From NCBI RefSeq assembly GCF_000708285.2, contig NZ_JAUG01000031.1, forward strand, positions 1-43,922: 43,922 bases of DNA, read 5' to 3'. Positions 27,085 through 35,182 of this stretch are shown here, in pieces. Below the pieces are notes generated by a model, which saw only the letters and a program-made list of their open reading frames with translations, did no database searches and had not been told where the DNA came from. The DNA is from Pedobacter borealis DSM 19626. Lineage in GTDB: Bacteria; Bacteroidota; Bacteroidia; Sphingobacteriales; Sphingobacteriaceae. Position 1 is the first letter of the stretch; every line of letters starts with the position of its first letter. Both the position numbers and the translations under genes were made by a program.

Positions 27085-27185
27085 TCGTCATTGCGAGAAG
27101 GCGTTTTCAGCTAACGAAGCAATCTTAATGTTTCGCAGGCAGCGATCGTTGTAAGATTGCTTCGTCGTTCCTCCTCGCAATGACG
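27085..27185. repeat. Family B inverted repeat downstream of folA
   Basis: CGTCATTGCGAG...GAAGCAATCTT pairs with AAGATTGCTTCGTCG...CTCGCAATGACG, with an inner CAGCGATCG segment. It starts eight bases after the folA stop codon. The 497-base spacer to secDF contains no gene. Confidence 0.8.
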
Positions 27186-27297
27186 AAATTTCCAAAGAAC
27201 TACTAGCCCCTGCCACGGGACTATCGGGGCCGAAGAAACACAGCTATTGCTTTTCAATAACAATGCGTCTTTGTGCCTAAGAAACCCACATATGGAA

Positions 27298-27322
27298 AGA
27301 TGCTTCGTTCCTCAGCATGACA
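27298..27322 (+). repeat. Solitary right arm of family A
   Basis: AGATGCTTCGTTCC...GCATGACA is identical to the right arm of the perfect copy at 30953-31016, but no left arm is present nearby. A deleted or partial copy is likely. Confidence 0.7.
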
Positions 27323-27519
27323 GATTTAAAAAAGATTGAAACTATATCAGGGCAGAACCGAAGCCAAAAGCGGCTGCACCTGCTTTTCTAATCATTTGGC
27401 AGCATAACAACGTGCGCATTCAGTAAAACAGTTAGCAGGCAAAAAATAAGATTATTGCCCGATAAAAATTAATGTTAATAAATTATCAATTAAGGGGTTC
27501 TATAATTTAAAAATTTAAT

Positions 27520-27527
27520 TAGATTTG
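27520..27527 (+). promoter_or_regulatory. Candidate -7 promoter box for secDF
   Basis: TAGATTTG matches the Bacteroidota -7 consensus TAnnTTTG exactly and lies 47 bases before the secDF ATG in an AT-rich stretch. No TTG was seen at the usual distance upstream, so only the -7 half is supported. Confidence 0.5.
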
Positions 27528-27573
27528 CCGACTTGTTAAAAAACAGCGAAAGACAAATTATTTTAAACAAACA

Positions 27574-30558
27574 ATGCAAGGAAAAGGTTTTATTAAGTTT
27601 ATAGCGATAGTATTGGCTATCGTTTGTGCGTACGCACTTTCTTTTACTTTGGTAGCATCCAAGGTGGAAAAAGACGCAAAAAACGCTGCGAAGGGTGATT
27701 TGGCCAAAGAAAAGGCTTACTTAGATTCGATGAGTACTGTGAAAGTTTATCCAGTAGTTGGATTTACTTATCAAGAGGTAAAAGCGAAAGAGATTAATTT
27801 GGGTTTAGACTTAAAAGGCGGAATGAACGTAACGATGGAGATATCGTTAGCGGAGTTGGTAAAATCATTAGCGGGCAACCCTACTGATGCTAACTTTAAC
27901 AAAGCAATTCAGAACGCACAGATCCAGTTAAATGCCGGTGGTAAAGATTACATCAAAATTTTTGTTGATGAATTCGAAAAATTAAGCCCTGGAGTAAAAC
28001 TTGCAGATTATTTTTCTAACCAGGATAACGCATCTCAGTTAAAACCAAGCGCAAGCAATGGCGATGTTGAATCTTTCTTGGAAAAAGAAGCTACTAGTGC
28101 GATCGATCGTTCATTTACAGTTTTACGTTCACGTATCGACGGCTTCGGAGTAGTTAGTCCGAACATGCAAAAACAAGAAGGTAGCAACCGTATCTTAATC
28201 GAAATGCCAGGTGTACAAGATAAAGAGCGTATTGCTAAACTTTTACAGGGTTCTGCCGAATTGCAATTCTGGCAAGTATACCAGGTGCAAGAAGTTGCAC
28301 CATTGTTAGAAAACATTAATAAAATTTTAGCGGCAACATTAAAAGCTGATGCGCCTGCAACTAAAGATACAACTGCTGCTCCAGCTGCTGGTGGTAAATT
28401 AGCTGGTTTAGAAAAAGCTGCTGCTAAAGATACTACGGCTAAAGGTGGTAAACTTGCTGGTTTGGGTAAAAAAGATTCGAGTGCTGTTAAAGCTGAATTG
28501 ATTAAATCTAACCCATTGTATGCTGTTCTTAACCTTCCTATTTACCAAGGCGAAAACGGACAACAACAATTAATGCCAGGTGCAGTTGTTGGTATGTCGT
28601 TACAAAAAGATACCGCAAAGGTTAATGCTTATTTAAAACTTCCAGAAGTTGCTGCATCTATTCCATCTACGATGAAATTTATGTGGAGTGTTAAACCTAG
28701 AGAAGGTTCGAAAATTTTCGAACTATATGCTATTAAAGTGGTTAGTGCTGATGGCAAACCAGATTTAGGTGGTGAGGCAATCAGCGATTCACGTGCAGAT
28801 TTTGATCAAAAAGGTAAACCAGAAGTAACCATGTACATGACCAGCGAAGGTTCTGCTAAGTGGAAAAAAATTACTGCTGAAGCAGCTGCTGATCCAAACA
28901 ACAAAAAATCTATTGCAATTGTATTAGATAACCAGGTTTATTCTGCTCCAACTGTTCAGAACGAAATTGCTGGTGGTGTTTCATCAATCACCGGTAACTT
29001 TACTCAGGCAGATACTAAAGATTTATCTAACATCTTAAAAGCTGGTAAATTACCTGCTCCTGCTCGTATTGCTGGTAGCTACGTAGTTGGTCCAACCTTA
29101 GGTGCACAAGCAATTCACGATGGTTTAATTTCATTCGTAATTGCCTTTATCGTAATCTTAATCTTCATGGCGTTGTATTATCACCGTGCAGGTTGGGTTG
29201 CTAACTTTGCATTGTTAATCAACTTATTCTTCATCATTGGTATCTTGGTATCACTTGGTGCAGTATTAACCTTACCTGGTATTGCTGGTATCGTATTAAC
29301 CATTGGTTTATCGGTAGATGCAAACATCCTTATTTTTGAGCGTGTACGTGAAGAGCTTGCACATGGCAAAAACACGGCCACTGCGATTAAAGAAGGCTTT
29401 AAACATGCAATGCCTTCAATTATTGACTCAAACGTTACCTTATTTATTTTAGGTGCTATCCTTTACGTTTTTGGTAGCGGTCCGGTTCAAGGTTTTGCAA
29501 CTACACTATGTATCGGTATTCTTTCTTCATTATTTGCAGCTGTAGCCATTTCGAGAGTAGTTTTCGAATCGTTATTAAACCGCAAAATCGATGTAAGTTT
29601 CGATAACAGCATTACCCGTAACGCATTTAAAAACATCGGTTTCAACTTCGTTGGCCGTCGTAAAATTTACTATGTAATCTCTACCATCATTATTATTGCT
29701 GGTATTGGTATGTACTTCAAAAATGGTGGTTTAAATTTAGGTGTAGATTTTAAAGGTGGTAGAACTTATTTGGTTCACTTCGATAAAGCAGTTAACACTG
29801 AAGATTTAAAAGCTAAGTTAAACCCGGTTTTCGGTAACGAAACGCCTGAGGTTAAAACTGCAGGTGAAGATAGCCAGGTAAAAATCACTACTACTTTCCA
29901 CATTGAAGATCAGGACATTAAAACTGATAAAGTTGTAGAAGATGCTTTAAACAAAGGTTTAGCCGGTTCTAAATATGAAATTGTAAGTTCACAAAAAGTA
30001 ACGCCTATCATTGCAAGTGATATCGTTAACGGTGCTTTCTATGCAGTATTGATCTCATGTTTATTCATGTTTATCTATATCGTGGTACGATTCAAAAAAT
30101 GGCAGTATGGTTTAGGTGCGGTAATCGCATTGTTCCATGATGTGTTAATGGTATTATCTTTCTACACGATTTTAGATGGTATTATGCCATTCTCATTAGA
30201 AATTGGTCAGGATTTCATCGCAGCAATTTTAACGGTAATGGGTTACACCATGACTGAGACAGTTGTTGTATTCGACCGTATCCGTGAGAAATTAAAAGAA
30301 TCTGGCAAAGAAGATTTACACGGTGAAGAGCGTAACAACTTAATCAACTTCGCGTTGAACAGTACATTAAGTCGTACAATCTTGACCTCATTAACCGTAT
30401 TCTTCGTATTATTGGTAATCTTTATTTTCGGTGGCGATAGCATCCGCGGATTTATCTTCGCCTTGTTAATCGGTCGTATCATCGGTACATATTCATCATT
30501 ATGTATCTCTACTCCTATCGTAATCGATTTGGGTAGTTCAGCTGAGAAGAAAAAGTAA
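27574..30558 (+). CDS. secDF: Fused protein translocase subunit SecDF
   Basis: SecD and SecF, joined in one 994-residue chain, use the proton gradient to help pull exported proteins through SecYEG. The SecD half begins with a membrane helix (about 8-26), then the first periplasmic domain with INLGLDLKGGMNVTMEI, and later five helices with GLSVDANILIFERVREEL. The SecF half starts near residue 690 with NIGFNFVGRRKIYY, then LNLGVDFKGGRTYLVHF and GYTMTETVVVFDRIREKL. The fusion is usual for Bacteroidota. Odd: residues about 255-305 are an A/K/T/G-rich insert with a repeated GGKLAGL unit inside the periplasmic domain. A terminator follows directly, so the gene is probably alone. Confidence 0.97.
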   Translation: MQGKGFIKFIAIVLAIVCAYALSFTLVASKVEKDAKNAAKGDLAKEKAYLDSMSTVKVYPVVGFTYQEVKAKEINLGLDLKGGMNVTMEISLAELVKSLAGNPTDANFNKAIQNAQIQLNAGGKDYIKIFVDEFEKLSPGVKLADYFSNQDNASQLKPSASNGDVESFLEKEATSAIDRSFTVLRSRIDGFGVVSPNMQKQEGSNRILIEMPGVQDKERIAKLLQGSAELQFWQVYQVQEVAPLLENINKILAATLKADAPATKDTTAAPAAGGKLAGLEKAAAKDTTAKGGKLAGLGKKDSSAVKAELIKSNPLYAVLNLPIYQGENGQQQLMPGAVVGMSLQKDTAKVNAYLKLPEVAASIPSTMKFMWSVKPREGSKIFELYAIKVVSADGKPDLGGEAISDSRADFDQKGKPEVTMYMTSEGSAKWKKITAEAAADPNNKKSIAIVLDNQVYSAPTVQNEIAGGVSSITGNFTQADTKDLSNILKAGKLPAPARIAGSYVVGPTLGAQAIHDGLISFVIAFIVILIFMALYYHRAGWVANFALLINLFFIIGILVSLGAVLTLPGIAGIVLTIGLSVDANILIFERVREELAHGKNTATAIKEGFKHAMPSIIDSNVTLFILGAILYVFGSGPVQGFATTLCIGILSSLFAAVAISRVVFESLLNRKIDVSFDNSITRNAFKNIGFNFVGRRKIYYVISTIIIIAGIGMYFKNGGLNLGVDFKGGRTYLVHFDKAVNTEDLKAKLNPVFGNETPEVKTAGEDSQVKITTTFHIEDQDIKTDKVVEDALNKGLAGSKYEIVSSQKVTPIIASDIVNGAFYAVLISCLFMFIYIVVRFKKWQYGLGAVIALFHDVLMVLSFYTILDGIMPFSLEIGQDFIAAILTVMGYTMTETVVVFDRIREKLKESGKEDLHGEERNNLINFALNSTLSRTILTSLTVFFVLLVIFIFGGDSIRGFIFALLIGRIIGTYSSLCISTPIVIDLGSSAEKKK

Positions 30559-30584
30559 GAGATTAATTTCTTAAAATATATAAG

Positions 30585-30613
30585 CGCTCCGATGTATCGG
30601 GGCGTTTTTTTTG
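30585..30613 (+). terminator. Rho-independent terminator of secDF
   Basis: A nine-pair stem CGCTCCGAT/ATCGGGGCG (one G-T pair) with a two-base gap is followed by nine T. It starts 27 bases after the stop codon. Confidence 0.88.
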
Positions 30614-30651
30614 TGCGCCTCACCCTGTGAATGTTTGGGATATTTATTCTG

Positions 30652-30860
30652 CAATCCCCCTCTCCTCGAAGAGAGGGAAACAAAGTGTTGTGGTTTTAAC
30701 CATTTTTTTTAACCTTTTGTACTAACCAAACCATTCTACTCAAAACAAGGAAGATAACACAATCTTAATTTAACCTGTATTATAGAAGGTAGGGTTTTAC
30801 CTACTGCTCCAGCCTGTCCTTCTCCTCAAGGAGGGACTCACAAAACTCAACCACCCTTTT
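30652..30860. repeat. Family F-like C/G-rich spacer motifs
   Basis: CCCCCTCTCCTCGAAGAGAGGG at 30656-30677 and CCTTCTCCTCAAGGAGGGAC at 30818-30837, followed by CAACCACCC, resemble the family F elements at 37618-37657 and 43714-43751. The 665-base secDF-ndh spacer (30559-31223) otherwise holds the secDF terminator and a family A copy; no gene was seen. Confidence 0.55.
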
Positions 30861-30952
30861 AACATTAACAGGGTGAGGTTTTTGAAAAGCAGTACCCTTG
30901 CTCCTTCGGTTCCGATAGTCCTGCTATACATTCCAATCTTTTTAATTCGCAC

Positions 30953-31016
30953 TGTCATGCTGAGGAACGAAGCATCTGTTCCATCGTTTGCAGATGCTTC
31001 GTTCCTCAGCATGACA
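30953..31016. repeat. Family A inverted repeat, perfect copy
   Basis: The 25-base arms pair perfectly here; the central base that mismatches in the other copies is compensated (GGAACG with CGTTCC). The loop is 14 bases. It lies 207 bases before the ndh start. Confidence 0.88.
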
Positions 31017-31223
31017 AAATCTTCAGGGCTACTGCAAATTAAAAAGGATTTCCATTCCCATCAGGTTTATTTAACTTAGAACACAGCTTAAAACCTACAA
31101 AACCCCGCTTCGTCATGCCAGCGTTATATCTTTGTTATTAAGCAAGAATAACGACCAAAACCTCATTTCATAAACCTTTTGGCTATCTTTTTGTTACATT
31201 AGTAATAGATAAACCGATACAAA

Positions 31224-32558
31224 ATGGATTTACAACTTCCTAAAAGCGAATACCCTAGAGTAGTTATAGTTGGCGGTGGATTTGGAGGAATTGAGTTAGC
31301 TAAACGTTTAAAAAACAAACCCTTTCAGGTGGTTATGCTCGATAAACATAACTATCATACTTTCCAGCCTTTACTTTATCAGGTAGCCACAGGAGGTTTA
31401 GAAGCCGATTCGATTGCATTCCCCTTAAGAAAAATTTTTAAAGGTCAAAAGAACCTGATTTTCCGGGTAACCAAGGTTACCGAAGTTAACGCAGCAGAAA
31501 ACTGTTTACAAACCGATATCGGCAGAATTAATTACGATTATCTTGTTATTGCTACAGGTTCTACCAGTAACTTTTTTGGCAATAAAGAAATCGAGGCCAA
31601 CTCCATGCCAATGAAATCCATCCCAGAGGCCCTGGATTTAAGAAGTTTGATTTTACAAAATTTCGAAAAATCGCTGATCGAAAAAGATATAGATAAAAAG
31701 AGTGCCCTATTAAACTTCGTAGTAGTTGGCGGTGGTCCAACAGGCGTTGAAACTTCTGGTGCTATTGCAGAGCTTAAAAAACATGTTATTCCGAACGATT
31801 ATCCTGAAATGGATTTTAGCAAGGTGAATATTTACCTGATCGAAAATTCGCCGGAATTATTGGGTGTAATGTCGCCACAGGCACAGAAAAAAGCCAAAGA
31901 TTTCCTTACCGATATGGGGGTTCAGATCATGAACGAAACCAGGGTAATGAGTTATGATGGACATACCCTTACCTTACAAGATAAAGCACCAATTTTAAGT
32001 TCTACCGTAATTTGGAGTGCCGGTGTTAAGGGCGAAGTTTTAGGTGGTTTAGACAAAGCAGAAATTGTTCGTGGCGGGCGATTGAAAACTGATACGCAGA
32101 ATTTAGTGGTGGGTTATCAAAATGTATATGCCATTGGAGATGTGGCCGCTATTATTGATGAAGAAACACCAAACGGTCACCCAGGAGTTGCACCTGCCGC
32201 CATTCAGCAAGGCCACCACCTGGCCAAAAACCTGATCAACATCAAAGAAAATAAACCTTTAGAGAAATTTAAATACTTCGATAAAGGCTCAATGGCTACC
32301 GTAGGTAGAAACAAAGCCGTTGTTGATATTGGAAAAATCCGTTTTCAAGGGGTTTTTGCATGGTTTACCTGGATGTTTGTACACTTAATGACTTTGGTAG
32401 GCTTCAGAAACAAGATTATTGTTTTCGTAAATTGGGTTTGGAGTTATTTCAGTTACGACAGAGGAACCCGTTTAATTATCAGAACCTTTGCAAAAGACCG
32501 AAGCGTGGATTATAGAGATGAGATACCAGCCGTAAAAGAAGAAGTTAAGGTGTCTTAG
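31224..32558 (+). CDS. ndh: Type II NADH dehydrogenase (NDH-2)
   Basis: A 444-residue FAD-dependent NADH:quinone oxidoreductase of the non-proton-pumping type. The FAD-binding Rossmann motif VVIVGGGFGGIELAKRL is at about residues 12-28 and the NADH-binding one, FVVVGGGPTGVETSGAI, at about 168-184. Also typical are HNYHTFQPLLYQVATGGLE near the N-terminus and VYAIGDVAAI before the C-terminal part. A hydrophobic amphipathic stretch (about 380-420, WFTWMFVHLMTLVGFRNK) should hold it on the inner membrane. It could feed quinol to the cytochrome bd oxidase encoded at the right end of the window. The stop codon is inside a four-unit heptamer repeat. Confidence 0.93.
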   Translation: MDLQLPKSEYPRVVIVGGGFGGIELAKRLKNKPFQVVMLDKHNYHTFQPLLYQVATGGLEADSIAFPLRKIFKGQKNLIFRVTKVTEVNAAENCLQTDIGRINYDYLVIATGSTSNFFGNKEIEANSMPMKSIPEALDLRSLILQNFEKSLIEKDIDKKSALLNFVVVGGGPTGVETSGAIAELKKHVIPNDYPEMDFSKVNIYLIENSPELLGVMSPQAQKKAKDFLTDMGVQIMNETRVMSYDGHTLTLQDKAPILSSTVIWSAGVKGEVLGGLDKAEIVRGGRLKTDTQNLVVGYQNVYAIGDVAAIIDEETPNGHPGVAPAAIQQGHHLAKNLINIKENKPLEKFKYFDKGSMATVGRNKAVVDIGKIRFQGVFAWFTWMFVHLMTLVGFRNKIIVFVNWVWSYFSYDRGTRLIIRTFAKDRSVDYRDEIPAVKEEVKVS

Positions 32559-32583
32559 TCTTTAGTCTTTAGTCTTTAGTCTT
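32556..32583 (+). repeat. Tandem heptamer (TAGTCTT)x4 at the ndh stop codon
   Basis: Four perfect copies of TAGTCTT run from the TAG stop codon of ndh. The stop is the first three bases of the first unit, so changes in copy number would not alter the protein. Confidence 0.9.
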
Positions 32584-32670
32584 TAAGGCAACTTTGATGA
32601 TAAAAAATTGTTTCCTTTTTCTTCCTTGCTTTGCGAAAAACTTTGCGCATTTTGCGGTTAAACCAAAAAT

Positions 32671-33531
32671 ATGAGCCAAAACAACTTCAAATTAGTAGAA
32701 TGTCCACGCGATGCCATGCAAGGACTACACGATTTTGTTCCAACCGAACTTAAGGCAGAATATTTGAATCTTTTGCTTCAGGTAGGTTTCGATACGCTCG
32801 ATTTTGGAAGTTTTGTTTCGCCTAAAGCCATCCCACAAATGGCCGATACTGCCGAAGTTTTAGCACAGCTTGATCTAAGCAACACCGGCACCAAACTCTT
32901 GGCTATTGTAGCCAATTTAAAGGGCGTAGAGAACGCTGTAATGCACCAGGCAGTCGATTACCTTGGTTTCCCTTTTTCGATCTCAGAAACGTTCCAACAG
33001 CGTAATACCAATTCAAGCATAGCACAATCATTAAACACGGTGGAAGAAATGCTCTCTCTTTGCGCTAAAAACAACAAAAAAGCGGTTGTTTACCTATCAA
33101 TGGGTTTTGGAAATCCTTATGGCGATGAATGGAATTATGAAATTGTAGAAAAATGGGCTGATGTACTGGTGGGTAAAGGTGTAGCCATTTTATCGTTAGC
33201 TGATACGGTTGGTGTTTCCACGCCAGCGAAGATAGAAAGCATATTACCAAAACTGATTTCGAGGTTTAAAAATACCGAAATCGGCATCCATCTGCATTCA
33301 ACCCCTGCCGAACGGTTTGAAAAAATAGAAGCTGCTTATCGTTCGGGTGTAAAACGTATAGATTCTGCCTTAAAAGGCTTTGGTGGCTGTCCAATGGCCG
33401 CAGATGATCTTACAGGTAACATTGCTACCGAAGATGTAATTGGCTATTTAACTGCAAAAGGAGAAAAATTGAACCTAAATATGGATAAGTGGAATGAGGC
33501 AATGGCTTTATCAGGGAAGATATTTAGGTAG
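32671..33531 (+). CDS. Hydroxymethylglutaryl-CoA lyase
   Basis: A 286-residue HMGL-like TIM-barrel enzyme. HMG-CoA lyase splits 3-hydroxy-3-methylglutaryl-CoA to acetyl-CoA and acetoacetate, the last step of leucine breakdown. The N-terminal catalytic motif is ECPRDAMQGL (the usual form is E-x-GPRD-GLQ, so G is C and L is M here). The metal-binding H-x-H is in IGIHLHSTPAERF. The signature GFGGCPMAADDLTGNIATEDV carries the active-site cysteine. Some residues differ from the textbook enzyme, so a related CoA-ester lyase is possible. No other leucine-degradation genes are adjacent. Confidence 0.88.
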   Translation: MSQNNFKLVECPRDAMQGLHDFVPTELKAEYLNLLLQVGFDTLDFGSFVSPKAIPQMADTAEVLAQLDLSNTGTKLLAIVANLKGVENAVMHQAVDYLGFPFSISETFQQRNTNSSIAQSLNTVEEMLSLCAKNNKKAVVYLSMGFGNPYGDEWNYEIVEKWADVLVGKGVAILSLADTVGVSTPAKIESILPKLISRFKNTEIGIHLHSTPAERFEKIEAAYRSGVKRIDSALKGFGGCPMAADDLTGNIATEDVIGYLTAKGEKLNLNMDKWNEAMALSGKIFR

Positions 33532-33547
33532 ATTTGTTATGAGTGAT

Positions 33548-33657
33548 CGTCATTGCGAGGTACGAAGCAATCCTACTACTATGGGTGGGCATTTAAACCA
33601 CTAAATTACCCGATGCCTAGCGATCGCTTTAAGATTGCTTCGTTCCTCGCAATGACG
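33548..33657. repeat. Family B inverted repeat, left of the GIY-YIG gene
   Basis: CGTCATTGCGAGGTACGAAGCAATC pairs as a palindrome with GATTGCTTCGTTCCTCGCAATGACG (quoted in two halves: CGTCATTGCGAGG and CCTCGCAATGACG). The inner part CTACTACTATGGGTGGG...GCGATCGCTTTAAGATT is shared with the copy at 33993-34088, in the same orientation. Confidence 0.85.
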
Positions 33658-33661
33658 GAAT

Positions 33662-33958
33662 CTACGAATCCAATTCATCATATAAATCAACCCAATTTGG
33701 ATTCGCTGAAGCAACTAAATCTATTTTCTGTTGGCGGCTTCCACCTTTAATTCTCTTTTCTTCATCAATGGCTTCTTCGATATTTGGAAAGAATGTGTAA
33801 TAAACTAGCTTATAGCATTTATATTTTGAAGTAAAGCTTTTTGGAAATTCGTTGTTTTTATGTTGCCAAACCCTACCCTGTAAGTCTGAAGTTACTCCAG
33901 TATAAAAAACAGTGTTAAAAGAATTTGCCATGATATAAACGCATCCTCCTCTTTCCAT
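33662..33958 (-). CDS. GIY-YIG nuclease-domain protein
   Basis: A 98-residue single-domain GIY-YIG protein of the small bacterial UvrC-N-like type. The two halves of the motif are VYIMAN (about residues 7-12) and YTGVTSDLQGRVWQHK (19-34), with the conserved arginine in GRVWQHK. The catalytic glutamate is likely in EEAIDEEKRIKGGSR (about 61-75). The role of these solo domains is not known; they are common near repeats in Bacteroidota. The gene is bracketed by two family B copies in the same orientation, four bases after one and 34 bases before the other, as if the gene and repeats moved or duplicated as a unit. Confidence 0.88.
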   Translation of the reverse strand: MERGGCVYIMANSFNTVFYTGVTSDLQGRVWQHKNNEFPKSFTSKYKCYKLVYYTFFPNIEEAIDEEKRIKGGSRQQKIDLVASANPNWVDLYDELDS

Positions 33959-33992
33959 TATAGTTTAGTTAGTAATTTGGTAATTGTTAGGT

Positions 33993-34088
33993 CGTCATTG
34001 CGAGGAACGAAGCAATCCTACTACTATGGGTGGGTAAATAATCAAATCCAGCGATCGCTTTAAGATTGTTTCGTGCCTCGCAATGACG
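33993..34088. repeat. Family B inverted repeat, right of the GIY-YIG gene
   Basis: It has the same outer arms and the same inner words CTACTACTATGGGTGGG and GCGATCGCTTTAAGATT as the copy at 33548-33657, with a 14-base shorter middle. Right-arm differences (TTTCGTGCC for CTTCGTTCC) show that the two have begun to diverge. Confidence 0.85.
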
Positions 34089-34136
34089 ATTTTCGTTGAA
34101 TGTGCTGTACTTTCCGTATCTCCTGGCAAATTATCC

Positions 34137-34559
34137 CTAAACTTTCTTCACCATTTTAAAATGCTGTATCCCAGCCTCCTCAAATTGCTCTCCCTCTGCT
34201 ACAAAACCAAATTTGGCATACAAACTCATAGAATCTAACTGCGAGTTTAGGTAAATATAATGCGCATCTTCTGGCAGATCAGATAAAGCCTCGGCAATTA
34301 GCGCACGACCTACCCCCTGCCCTCTAAAATCTTTTAAAACTGCGAAACGTTCCAGCTTATAACCATTATCTGTTTTACGCCACCTGCAGGCACCACAAGG
34401 CTGGCCATTATTTGTTACCAGAAAATGTACAGATTCATCTTCATGCTCCCATTCCAATTCTGGCGGGCAATTCTGTTCGTCTACAAATACAATCTTACGG
34501 ATCGCAAATACTTTATCTAAATCTTCGGGATGATTAACTTTTTGAACGTGCAGACTCAT
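34137..34559 (-). CDS. GNAT family N-acetyltransferase
   Basis: A 140-residue acetyl-CoA-dependent acyltransferase of the GNAT fold. The acetyl-CoA-binding motif A is DFRGQGVGRALIAEAL (about residues 77-92). The N-terminal part VRKIVFVDEQNCPPELEWEHEDES (here AIRKIVFVDEQNCP) resembles the ElaA/YjcF-like branch. The substrate is unknown. It overlaps the 3' end of the upstream iron-permease-like gene by 26 bases, so the two are almost certainly co-transcribed, with the acetyltransferase second. Confidence 0.9.
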   Translation of the reverse strand: MSLHVQKVNHPEDLDKVFAIRKIVFVDEQNCPPELEWEHEDESVHFLVTNNGQPCGACRWRKTDNGYKLERFAVLKDFRGQGVGRALIAEALSDLPEDAHYIYLNSQLDSMSLYAKFGFVAEGEQFEEAGIQHFKMVKKV

Positions 34560-35040
34560 TATCGTGGTGTTTAAAGTGTTTATTCGATTTTAACTTCGAT
34601 TCATTTAATGCCTCAGCAACATCAATTGAATGCGAACAATGAATATCGGCCTCTTTTTTGGCAAGTGCAGCAATCGTAACGTAAAATTTATGCAACTGAT
34701 CCAGTTCTTTTTCACTCAAATCTTCTATATCAACCATTCGGTTACTTGCACCCTGCTGCGCAGCAATCAATTCATTTAATTTTAACTGAATGGCCTTACC
34801 ATCTTTATTCTGTGCTTTCTGGATCAAAAAAACCATCAAAAAGGTGATAATCGTAGTGCCTGTATTAATTACCAATTGCCAGGTTTCAGAATAATCAAAA
34901 AGTGGTCCTGTTACCGCCCAAATAATCACAATCGAGGTTGCAGTTATAAATGCAGCAGAGCTACCTGTAAATTTGGTTGCCGCATTGGCAAATTTTTCGA
35001 AAAAATTATTTCTTTTGGTATCGTTTTTAGATTTTGCCAT
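34534..35040 (-). CDS. Small membrane protein of the low-affinity iron permease family
   Basis: A 168-residue protein from the chosen start (MAKSKNDTKRNNFFEKFANAA...). A start 16 codons earlier would add a hydrophobic stretch not typical of the family. Two membrane helices are clear (AAFITATSIVIIWAVTGPLF and LVINTGTTIITFLMVFLIQ), then QNKDGKAIQLKLNELI, the conserved phrase of the PF04120 low-affinity iron permease-like family. The tail is charged and histidine-rich (HKHFKHHDNES-like). Despite the family name, transport has been shown only in fungi, so iron uptake is not assured. Its stop lies 26 bases inside the GNAT gene. Confidence 0.85.
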   Translation of the reverse strand: MAKSKNDTKRNNFFEKFANAATKFTGSSAAFITATSIVIIWAVTGPLFDYSETWQLVINTGTTIITFLMVFLIQKAQNKDGKAIQLKLNELIAAQQGASNRMVDIEDLSEKELDQLHKFYVTIAALAKKEADIHCSHSIDVAEALNESKLKSNKHFKHHDNESARSKS

Positions 35041-35182
35041 TACAATTTGTTTGCTTAAATATAACCATAAAACATACAAAAGTACCATAAGTTTTTAAAC
35101 CCATGGCGCTTTTGTATAATTATTGAATGATTGATTTTTTGAATGATTGAATATAAATCCAACCTTAAAAACCAATCAAAAC

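Noticed and set aside
30243..30683. 146-codon minus-strand frame over the end of secDF
   Set aside because: It is antisense to conserved SecF sequence and crosses the secDF terminator.
33541..34100. Repeats spaced around a nuclease gene, considered as a CRISPR-like array
   Set aside because: There are only two copies, they are palindromes of about 100 bases, the interval is a gene, and no Cas protein is present.
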